From an uncultured Clostridia bacterium (lineage in GTDB: Bacteria > Bacillota > Clostridia > Oscillospirales > Oscillospiraceae), in assembly GCA_946187475.1 (NCBI GenBank), contig CAMHRJ010000169.1, positions 1 through 5,287 of the forward strand: DNA of 5,287 bases, written 5' to 3'. Position 1 is the first letter of the stretch, and every line of letters begins with the position of its first letter. The translations under genes and the position numbers were made by a program. The notes below the pieces were generated by a model that saw only the letters and a list, made by a program, of their open reading frames with translations, made no database searches and was not told the DNA's origin. This document shows positions 1 through 4,927 of this stretch, in pieces.

Positions 1-526
1 AGGGGTCGCCCAGGTAGTTCATCAGAGCGGGGTTGGGCTCGCTGGTCTTGATGGTGAGGGTCATACCGTCGGCCTTGATGGACTCAATCTTGGTGTCAGC
101 AGGCGCGCGGTCGTGGACCTCGAGCAGGTGCTCGAAGCACTGCTTGACGGCGGCGGCATCCATGTCGCGGCCGGAGGAGAATTTCACGCCGTCCCGCAAA
201 GTGATGGTCCAGGTGCAGTCACCGTCATTCTCCCATGCGGTGGCGAGCCAGGGCTCCAGCTCCATGGTGTCGGTGTAGTGCACCAGGGTCTCGCCGATGC
301 CGTAGCGGATGCATGCCCAACCGTTGTAGGTGGTGTGGGGATCGACGGTCTCTTCCCAGTTCTCACTGTTGAAGGTGGTGTCTCCGATGATCATGGTCTT
401 GGCGCCCGTGGAAGCGGCAGCGTCGGTGCTGCCGGCTGGAGCGCTCTGCTCTTTGCTGCCGCAGCCGGCGAGCAGGGTAAGCGCCAGTACAACGACGAGC
501 AGCATGGAAAGAATTCTTTTGTTCAT
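1..526 (-). CDS. ABC transporter solute-binding lipoprotein, family 5 (NikA/DppA/OppA-like), 3' end cut by window
   Basis: The first 175 residues of an extracytoplasmic binding protein that captures cargo and delivers it to the membrane complex encoded just upstream. Residues 1-22 form a lipoprotein signal: a basic start (MNKR), a hydrophobic run, and lipobox LAGC with the lipidated Cys22. A Ser/Ala/Gly-rich linker follows to about residue 42. The family 5 fold then begins: GDTTF, a DP at 62-63, ETLV at 79-82, EPWLATAW at 91-98, and the family hallmark WTITLRDGVKF at 106-116 followed by G119 and an A/V-rich helix. Family members are usually about 500-550 residues, so roughly two thirds lies off the left edge, including the ligand-determining C-terminal part. 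The ATG at 526 follows an AAAGGA Shine-Dalgarno at 536-541 with 9 bases spacing. It is the fifth gene of the operon, 65 bases after the second ATPase. Nickel, metal-chelate or peptide cannot be separated from this fragment; operon context favours metal. Confidence 0.93.
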   Translation of the reverse strand, partial: MNKRILSMLLVVVLALTLLAGCGSKEQSAPAGSTDAAASTGAKTMIIGDTTFNSENWEETVDPHTTYNGWACIRYGIGETLVHYTDTMELEPWLATAWENDGDCTWTITLRDGVKFSSGRDMDAAAVKQCFEHLLEVHDRAPADTKIESIKADGMTLTIKTSEPNPALMNYLGDP

Positions 527-591
527 GCTTTTGATTCCTTTCTTTCTGTCCTTTGTTGTTATATTTGCACCGACGAAATCGGAATGCATAC
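527..591 (-). other. 65-base spacer between ATPase and binding-protein genes
   Basis: The only gap in an otherwise overlapping operon. On the transcribed strand it contains a small stem CCGA-TTTCG-TCGG (570-582), an A-rich stretch, and the AAAGGA ribosome site (536-541) of the binding protein. The stem is only 4 bp with no U-tract, so it is not a convincing terminator. It could mark an RNA-processing or stabilising site, but this is weak. Confidence 0.4.
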
Positions 592-1353
592 TCAGAGGAT
601 GCTGTTGACGAGATTTCGCGTGTAGCCATTCTTCGGCGCGGCGATGACCTCAGAGGGGATGCCCTGCTCCACGATCTGGCCGCGGTACATGACGACCAGC
701 CGATCGCAGAACTGCTGCACGAGGGCAATATCGTGGCAGATGAAGAGGATGGACATGTCGAGCTTCTGCCTCAGCTCCGTCAGCAGCTCGATGATCTCTG
801 CCTGAATGGTCACGTCGAGCGCGCTCGTCGCCTCGTCGCAAATCAGGAGCTTCGGCTCGATGGCGAGGGCGCGAGCGATCGCCGCGCGCTGGCACTGACC
901 GCCGCTGACCTCGTGGGGATAGCGCTTCACGAACTCCTTCGGCAGGCCGCAGAGCTCCAAGAGCTCCTCGGCTCGTTTTAATGCATCCGCCTTGGAGACG
1001 CCGTTGTTGCGCAGGCTCTCGCAGATGCCGTCTCCCAGCGTGCGGCGGGGGTCGAAGGACTCCGTGGGCGTCTGGAAGACGACCTGCATCTTCTTCCACG
1101 CCCGGCGCAAGTCTTTGCCCTTGCACTTCGTCACTTCCAGACCATCGACCGTGACGGTGCCGGAGGTCGCGGGGAGAAGCCCCGTAATCATGTTCACCAG
1201 CGTGGTCTTGCCGCTGCCGCTCTCTCCGATGACGCCAAGGCACTCGCCGGGCATCAGGTCAAAGCTCGCGTCCTTCACGGCATGGACATCTTCCCTGCCC
1301 TGCAGCTTGAAGGTTTTGGTCAAATCCTTGATGGACAGGATCGGTTCAGCCAT
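592..1353 (-). CDS. nikE: Nickel/peptide-type ABC transporter ATPase (NikE/DppF-like)
   Basis: 253-residue cytoplasmic ATPase, one of two different nucleotide-binding subunits that pair to power import. All ABC motifs are intact: Walker A GESGSGKTT (43-51), Q-loop Gln94, signature VSGGQCQR (149-156), Walker B LLICDE with catalytic Glu174, D-loop SALD (177-180), and switch His207 in CHD. DEATSALD resembles the DEAVSALD form common in NikE/DppF subunits. The protein stops shortly after GYTRNL and lacks the roughly 60-80 residue C-terminal extension of typical DppF/OppF, matching the short NikE type. The ATG at 1353 overlaps the end of the preceding ATPase by 8 bases (ATGGCTGA) and has a GGGGAGG site about 9 bases upstream. 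Family assignment is certain; the nickel name rests on permease similarity and subunit length, so a different metal-chelate or a peptide stays possible. Confidence 0.95.
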   Translation of the reverse strand: MAEPILSIKDLTKTFKLQGREDVHAVKDASFDLMPGECLGVIGESGSGKTTLVNMITGLLPATSGTVTVDGLEVTKCKGKDLRRAWKKMQVVFQTPTESFDPRRTLGDGICESLRNNGVSKADALKRAEELLELCGLPKEFVKRYPHEVSGGQCQRAAIARALAIEPKLLICDEATSALDVTIQAEIIELLTELRQKLDMSILFICHDIALVQQFCDRLVVMYRGQIVEQGIPSEVIAAPKNGYTRNLVNSIL

Positions 1354-2143
1354 TTCTCTCGCCTCCCCTCTCCAGCCGCGGCACGGCGGCCATCAGCGTT
1401 TTGGTGTAGTCCGTCTCCGGGCGGTTGAGAATCTGGTCGGTCTCGCCGTACTCCACGGCGCGGCCCTTCTGCATGACGAGGACGTTATCCGCCATGGCGC
1501 CGACGACGCCGATGTTGTGGGTGACAATGATGATGCTGACGCCGAATTCCCTGCGCATGAGCATCATTTCCTCCACCACCTGCTTCTGGACATGGACGTC
1601 CAGGGCGCTGGTGGGCTCGTCCGCCATGAGCACGCTGGGGCGCAGGAGCATCGCCGAGGCGATGCCGACGCGCTGCTGCATGCCGCCGGAGAGCTCGAAG
1701 GGATAACTTTTTAGGACGCGCAGCGGATCGAGGAAGCCGATTTTGCTGAGGATTTCAGAAGCACGATCCTCGAACTCCGACTTCGTGATCTTTTCATGCT
1801 CGATGACGCTCTCGTAGAGCTGGGCGCCCACGGTGCGGATCGGGCAGAAGCTGGCGCCGGCGCTCTGGAAGATCATGCCGAAGTCGGGGCCGCAGAGCTT
1901 GCGCATCTCGGCAGGCTTTAAGTCAGGCAGGTTCTTGCCTTTGTACCAGATATCGCCGCGGGTGACCATGCCTGCCGGGCCGAGCAGACCCATGGCGGCC
2001 TTGATGAGCGTACTCTTGCCGCTGCCGGACTCGCCGACGATGCCGAGGATCTCTCCCTCGGAGAGCTGAACGGAAATGTCCTGCACGGCGACCTTGCCGT
2101 TGTAGGAAATATCTACGCGGTCATATTCCAATAATGTGCTCAT
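1346..2143 (-). CDS. nikD: Nickel/peptide-type ABC transporter ATPase (NikD/DppD-like)
   Basis: 265-residue partner ATPase. Visible motifs are Walker A GESGSGKST (37-45), Q-loop Gln93, signature LSGGMQQR (151-158), Walker B VLMADE with catalytic Glu176, D-loop SALD (179-182) and switch His209. The H-loop reads THN where THD is usual. After the Q-loop it has SFCPIRTVG where the family normally has an S-L-N-P pattern, so Cys100 replaces the common Asn. Neither change removes a catalytic residue. Length is close to E. coli NikD (about 254) and well below DppD/OppD (about 320-340); the Cys-rich C-terminal segment of those proteins is absent and the chain ends soon after the TDYTKTLMAAVP motif. 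The ATG at 2143 overlaps the permease stop as ATGA and is preceded by a strong AGAGGAGGT site. A longer reading into the upstream permease region lacks any start of comparable quality and is rejected. Confidence 0.95.
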   Translation of the reverse strand: MSTLLEYDRVDISYNGKVAVQDISVQLSEGEILGIVGESGSGKSTLIKAAMGLLGPAGMVTRGDIWYKGKNLPDLKPAEMRKLCGPDFGMIFQSAGASFCPIRTVGAQLYESVIEHEKITKSEFEDRASEILSKIGFLDPLRVLKSYPFELSGGMQQRVGIASAMLLRPSVLMADEPTSALDVHVQKQVVEEMMLMRREFGVSIIIVTHNIGVVGAMADNVLVMQKGRAVEYGETDQILNRPETDYTKTLMAAVPRLERGGERNG

Positions 2144-3003
2144 GCGCGCTGACCTCCTCTCATTTTGGGGTCGAGGTAGTCGCGCACCGTGTCGCCCAGA
2201 AGGTTGAAGATCATGACGGACACAAAGATCGCGAGGCCGGGGGCAAAGGTGAGCCAGGGTGCGGTCTGCAGCAGGCCGCGGGTGTCGGAGATCATGCTGC
2301 CCCACTCGGCGGCGGGCGGCTTGGCGCCCAGGCCCAGGAAACTCAGACCTGCCAGCTCCATCATCATGGTGCCGATGTCCAGCATGGAGGTGACGAGGAT
2401 CGGGCCCATGATGTTGGGGAGAACGTGCTTCACGATGGTTTTCATAGAGCTGCCGCCCGCCAGCTTTGCGGCGCGGAAATAGGGCATCTCCTTTTGCGCC
2501 AGCGTCTGACTTCGGGCGATTCGGGCGAATTTTGGCCACGAGATGGCAGCCAAAGCGATGATGGCGTTGTGCAGGCCGCCGCCCAGAACGCCCGCCACGG
2601 CCAGCGCGAACACCAAGCCGGGGAACGCCAGGAACAGGTCGGAGATACGCATGAGAATCGTATCCGTCCAGCCGCCTACCCACGCGGCAAAGACGCCGAC
2701 GATGGTGCCGATGACGGTGATGATGGCAACCAGCAGCAGGGTGGAAAAAATGCTGGTCTTTGCGCCCACGATGACGCGGGAGAGCATATCGCGGCCATAG
2801 CGGTCGGTGCCGAAAACGTGCTCGGCGCTGGGGGCCATTTTGGCGATGCTCAGATCCTGCGCATAGGGATCGTAGGGGCAGAGCTGCTCACAGAAAATCG
2901 ACGCAAGCAGCAGCAAAATCGCAAGGGTGCTGAAGAGGATGAGTCTGGCCTTGAGGGTGTCACGGCGCAGCTTCTGCACACGAACAGTCGGTTCCTTCTT
3001 CAA
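2140..3003 (-). CDS. nikC: Nickel/peptide-type ABC transporter permease (NikC/DppC-like), probable TTG start
   Basis: 287-residue inner-membrane permease. The first membrane segment is about residues 20-37, followed by the DppC-class marker GTDRYGRD (65-72). Further hydrophobic segments lie near 86-109, 122-145, 199-220 and 251-272, with the cytoplasmic EAA loop around 175-197 (YFRAAKLAGG). The stretch LDIGTMM (208-214), AGLSFLGLG (218-226), AEWGSMI (232-238) and FNLLGDTVRDYLDP (266-279) closely parallels E. coli NikC; the DIG-MM signature is not usual in DppC/OppC. The chosen start is TTG at 3003, because it gives a 4-base TTGA overlap with the stop of the first permease, matching the ATGA overlap at the other end of this gene. 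An in-frame GTG at about 2979 is an alternative. A much longer open frame upstream is out of frame with the NikB-like gene and gives a non-homologous Arg/His-rich N-terminus, so it is rejected. Confidence 0.93.
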   Translation of the reverse strand: MKKEPTVRVQKLRRDTLKARLILFSTLAILLLLASIFCEQLCPYDPYAQDLSIAKMAPSAEHVFGTDRYGRDMLSRVIVGAKTSIFSTLLLVAIITVIGTIVGVFAAWVGGWTDTILMRISDLFLAFPGLVFALAVAGVLGGGLHNAIIALAAISWPKFARIARSQTLAQKEMPYFRAAKLAGGSSMKTIVKHVLPNIMGPILVTSMLDIGTMMMELAGLSFLGLGAKPPAAEWGSMISDTRGLLQTAPWLTFAPGLAIFVSVMIFNLLGDTVRDYLDPKMRGGQRA

Positions 3004-3941
3004 TCCTGCACCACCCCCAATCGAATACGAGGATCCATCGCATGGTAGAGCAGGTCGGTGATGAGATTCACCAGGACATAGATGATCGCCATCCAGACCA
3101 CATAAGCCTGAATGATGGGATAGTCGCGCATGGTGATGGCGTCCACGGCCAGCTTGCCGACGCCGTCCCACATGAAGATGCTCTCGATAATGGCGGTGCC
3201 GCCAAGCAAACTGCCGATAGAGAGCGCCAGCAGCGTGATGATGGTCAGCATGGAGGACTTCATGACGCTCTTCCAGAGGGTCACGCGGCCGCGCACACCT
3301 CTGGCCTGGGCGCCGTAGACGTAGTCTTTATTGAGCTCCTCCAAAACCGTTGCGCGCACCTGCCTTAAATACTTCGCGCTCATGGCAATGGCCAGCGTCA
3401 GGGTCGGCATGGCGGCGCTCTTTACGCTCAAGCCGTTGGAAATGACCGGCAGCCAGCCCATTTTGATGCTGAGGAAGTACATCAGCAGCATCGCCACGAA
3501 GAAGTTCGGCAGCGAGTTGCCCACGAAGCTGGTAAAGCGGATGAGATAGTCCGTAAACTTATCATGCCGCACCGCGGCAAGCACTCCCAACGGGATAGAG
3601 ATGATAATGGTAAGCAAAATGCTCAGCGCCGTCAAAAGCAGCGTGGCCGGGAGTTTGGAAACGAAGGTGTCGAACACGTTGCGGCCGGAAATGTAGCTGG
3701 TTCCCATGTCGCCGGTGAGCATGCCGCCGAGCCAGGAAAAATACTGGGTCAAAAACGGCTTGTCCAGACCCAGATCAGCTCTGGCGGCGTCGATGATCGC
3801 CTGATCCACCGCGCCCTTGCCCGCGTACATCTCTGTGATGGCGTCGCTGCCGGCGATGCGCATCATGGCGAAGGACAGAAACGTGATACCGATCAAAACC
3901 GGGATCAGCTGCACGATCCTTCGAAGCACATATTTGCCCAT
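3000..3941 (-). CDS. nikB: Nickel/peptide-type ABC transporter permease (NikB/DppB-like), first gene of operon
   Basis: 313-residue integral membrane subunit that forms the translocation path with the NikC-like protein. The N-terminus MGKYVLRRIVQLIPVL is typical of NikB/DppB and leads into membrane segment 1 (about 9-29). A periplasmic-side domain follows, with LGLDKPFLTQY (57-67) and GDMGTSY (77-83), then further membrane segments near 100-122, 140-160, 177-190, 233-250 and 279-297. The EAA loop is around 207-227. The run GGTAIIESIF, W-GVG, AVDAI and RDYPIIQ (247-278) matches E. coli NikB closely, including GGT-IIE and RDYP-IQ, where dipeptide permeases more often have SGA-L-E. The start at 3941 is fixed by a GGGAGGT site 5 bases upstream and gives the normal family length. 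The frame stays open upstream to an ATG at 4037, but that extension is Cys/Lys-rich and non-homologous. Its promoter lies in the divergent region shared with the methyltransferase. Confidence 0.95.
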   Translation of the reverse strand: MGKYVLRRIVQLIPVLIGITFLSFAMMRIAGSDAITEMYAGKGAVDQAIIDAARADLGLDKPFLTQYFSWLGGMLTGDMGTSYISGRNVFDTFVSKLPATLLLTALSILLTIIISIPLGVLAAVRHDKFTDYLIRFTSFVGNSLPNFFVAMLLMYFLSIKMGWLPVISNGLSVKSAAMPTLTLAIAMSAKYLRQVRATVLEELNKDYVYGAQARGVRGRVTLWKSVMKSSMLTIITLLALSIGSLLGGTAIIESIFMWDGVGKLAVDAITMRDYPIIQAYVVWMAIIYVLVNLITDLLYHAMDPRIRLGVVQD

Positions 3942-3946
3942 GGCGC

Positions 3947-3953
3947 ACCTCCC
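3947..3953 (-). promoter_or_regulatory. Ribosome binding site deciding the start of the NikB-like permease
   Basis: On the minus strand this reads GGGAGGT, five bases before the ATG at 3941. It is the best Shine-Dalgarno match in this leader and selects the 313-residue form over in-frame ATGs at 3989 and 4037. Confidence 0.85.
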
Positions 3954-3972
3954 AACACAGTGTTCAGTTTTC

Positions 3973-4001
3973 TTTTTAACACAGGCCATTTCCACGCACA
4001 A
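3973..4001 (-). promoter_or_regulatory. Candidate promoter for the importer operon
   Basis: On the minus strand the -35 reads TTGTGC (3996-4001), then 17 bases, then an extended -10 TG-T-TAAAAA (hexamer 3973-3978). Predicted initiation near 3966 leaves a short leader of about 25 bases before the ATG. The hexamers are only partial matches to TTGACA/TATAAT. The call is strengthened because the -35 sits in the same AGGTTGTG context as the rightward promoter. An alternative is TTCACA (4070-4075) with TAAAAA across site 2, but its 15-base spacer is short. Confidence 0.45.
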
Positions 4002-4014
4002 CCTCCCCCCGGGG
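3997..4014. promoter_or_regulatory. Candidate CsoR/RcnR-type operator, site 1 (leftward promoter)
   Basis: The sequence CACAACCTCCCCCCGGGG contains a six-C run against a four-G run, with a perfect CCCCGGGG core at 4007-4014. CsoR/RcnR-family repressors bind sites built on such G/C tracts, often flanked by A/T. This site abuts and overlaps the proposed -35 of the importer promoter, where bound repressor would block transcription. It matches site 2 in inverted orientation at 15 of 18 positions. Binding is inferred, not shown. Confidence 0.5.
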
Positions 4015-4052
4015 TTTCGATTTCCGGATTCTTTCATTTTTGTGCAGTTTTT

Positions 4053-4073
4053 TATCCCCCCGGGTAGGTTGTG
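4053..4073. promoter_or_regulatory. Candidate CsoR/RcnR-type operator, site 2 (rightward promoter)
   Basis: The core TATCCCCCCGGGTA (4053-4066) is a C6G3 tract with TA on both sides, a layout familiar from CsoR/RcnR-family operators, followed by AGGTTGTG (4066-4073). It lies at the upstream edge of the proposed -35 for the methyltransferase-repressor operon, as expected for autoregulation. It is the inverted partner of site 1. Binding is inferred. Confidence 0.5.
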
Positions 4074-4098
4074 AACCGGGAAATCCCCATGGTAGGAT
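4069..4098 (+). promoter_or_regulatory. Candidate promoter for the methyltransferase-repressor operon
   Basis: A -35 of TTGTGA (4069-4074), 18 bases, then a -10 of TAGGAT (4093-4098), each matching the sigma-A consensus at four of six positions. Initiation would fall near 4105, giving a leader of about 30 bases. The spacer contains GGGAAATCCCC (4078-4088), a further short G/C inverted repeat. The assignment is tentative on hexamers alone; the mirrored arrangement with the leftward promoter supports it. Confidence 0.4.
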
Positions 4099-4113
4099 AA
4101 GGTCAGAACCTTA
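4098..4113. repeat. Perfect 6-bp inverted repeat TAAGGT-CAGA-ACCTTA
   Basis: Two perfect six-base arms separated by CAGA, lying at the proposed -10/+1 of the rightward promoter and ending 22 bases before the methyltransferase ATG. It could be an operator half-site pair or a small hairpin at the 5' end of the mRNA. The stem is too short and lacks a U-tract to act as a terminator. Confidence 0.5.
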
Positions 4114-4135
4114 GAAGAAAGGCCGATGGTGACCC

Positions 4136-4927
4136 ATGGCGCTGAATAAAACGATTTTGAACGAAAACAAGGACTACTGGACCGGCAGAGCCAGCGGCTA
4201 TTCCGAGATCAATCAGGAGGAGCTGCGCACGTCTCAAAGAGAGGTCTGGCGCCGGGAGCTGAAAACCCACATCCAGCGCCAGTTCCCCAACCGAGACGCG
4301 GCCTCCATCCGCGTTTTGGAGATCGGCACCGGGCCGGGCTTCTTCGCTATTCTGCTCTGCGAGCTGGGCTACGACGTCACCGCCGTGGATCTCACCCCCG
4401 CCATGCTCGCCGAGGCCAGAAAGAATGCCGGAGTCCTGTCCAATCAGATCAAATTCATGGAAATGAACGCCGAGGATCTATTCTTCCTGGACCACAGCTT
4501 CGATGTGATTCTCTCCAGAAACCTCACCTGGAACCTGCCACACCCGGAGATCGCCTACCGGGAGTGGAAGCGGGTGCTGAAGCCCGGCGGATTGCTGCTA
4601 AACTTCGACGCCAACTGGTATCACTATCTCTATGATTCCGAGGCCCGGGCGGGCTATGACGCCGACCGCTGTGCCTCTGAAGCACAGGGCATCGAGGACA
4701 GGAACATCGGCCACAATTTCGAGATCATGGAGCAGATCGCCCTGCGGGTGCCGCTGTCCAACGTCATGCGTCCGTCATGGGATCGGGCGGTGCTCTCGAA
4801 ACTGGGCATGGAGGTCTCCACCGATGTGCAGGCCTGGGATCGGGTCTGGTCGGCGGAGGAAAAGGTCAACTTTGCCTCCACGCCCATGTTCCTCGTGCAT
4901 GCGGTCTGCGCGGGAGGTGCCGTATGA
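4136..4927 (+). CDS. Class I SAM-dependent methyltransferase (Methyltransf_11/UbiE-like), substrate unknown
   Basis: 263-residue soluble methyltransferase expected to move a methyl group from S-adenosylmethionine to a small molecule. An N-terminal helical segment (1-57, with WTGRASGYSEIN at 15-26) resembles the substrate-side cap of small-molecule methyltransferases. Motif I is VLEIGTGPGFFA (60-71) and binds SAM; the acidic end of strand 2 is AVDLTPAML (83-91) with Asp85 for the ribose. NAEDLFF (111-117) and FDVILSRN (122-129) follow, then the post-motif helix EWKRVLKPGGLLL (143-155) and FDANWYHYLYD (157-167). The C-terminal part is less typical. The ATG at 4136 is the first possible start, since an in-frame TGA lies at 4130-4132; the ribosome site (GAAAGG, ending 4122) is weak and 13 bases away. 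It overlaps the repressor gene by 4 bases and diverges from the importer operon. Target cannot be read from sequence; context suggests a metal-binding small molecule, which is speculation. Confidence 0.9.
   Translation: MALNKTILNENKDYWTGRASGYSEINQEELRTSQREVWRRELKTHIQRQFPNRDAASIRVLEIGTGPGFFAILLCELGYDVTAVDLTPAMLAEARKNAGVLSNQIKFMEMNAEDLFFLDHSFDVILSRNLTWNLPHPEIAYREWKRVLKPGGLLLNFDANWYHYLYDSEARAGYDADRCASEAQGIEDRNIGHNFEIMEQIALRVPLSNVMRPSWDRAVLSKLGMEVSTDVQAWDRVWSAEEKVNFASTPMFLVHAVCAGGAV
4912..4918 (+). promoter_or_regulatory. Ribosome binding site for the metal-sensing repressor
   Basis: GGGAGGT lies inside the end of the methyltransferase gene, five bases before the ATG at 4924. It is far stronger than the methyltransferase's own site, suggesting the repressor is translated more efficiently. 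It also excludes the longer open frame that begins upstream at 4777. Confidence 0.85.

Larger units (their letters stand above)
3942..4135. promoter_or_regulatory. Divergent intergenic control region between importer operon and methyltransferase-repressor operon
   Basis: 194 bases without a convincing gene, the only sizeable non-coding stretch in the window. It holds, from left to right: the NikB-like Shine-Dalgarno (3947-3953), a small palindrome AACACaGTGTT (3954-3964), a likely leftward promoter (3973-4001), a C-tract/G-tract (4005-4014), an AT-rich core, a second C-tract/G-tract (4056-4064), a likely rightward promoter (4069-4098) and an inverted repeat (4098-4113). The two C/G tracts together with the adjoining AGGTTGTG form one module present twice, pointing outward. 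I saw no recognisable riboswitch or intrinsic terminator here. Confidence 0.8.

Noticed and set aside
570..582. Intrinsic terminator between the second ATPase and the binding-protein gene
   Set aside because: The stem is only four base pairs and is not followed by a T-run on the transcribed strand.
113..625. Plus-strand open frame opposite the binding-protein gene
   Set aside because: Antisense shadow of a high-GC coding region with no ribosome site and no recognisable domain; the minus-strand lipoprotein reading is clear.
2134..3048. Plus-strand 304-residue open frame opposite the NikC-like gene
   Set aside because: Gln/Gly/His/Asp-rich low-complexity translation typical of an antisense frame; the permease on the other strand accounts for the region.
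3004..3171. Long N-terminal extension of the NikC-like permease
   Set aside because: It is an out-of-frame reading of the end of the NikB-like gene, Arg/His-rich and without family similarity.
3942..4037. In-frame N-terminal extension of the NikB-like permease from ATG 4037 or ATG 3989, with a Cys/His/Lys-rich segment that could look like a metal-binding peptide
   Set aside because: It would overlap the proposed promoter and operator, has poorer ribosome sites than the GGGAGGT before 3941, and lengthens the protein beyond the 313 residues normal for the family.
3942..4135. NikR box or a nickel-cobalt or cobalamin riboswitch in the divergent region
   Set aside because: No GTATGA-N16-TCATAC-like dyad was found, and both predicted leaders (about 25-30 bases) are too short for a riboswitch.
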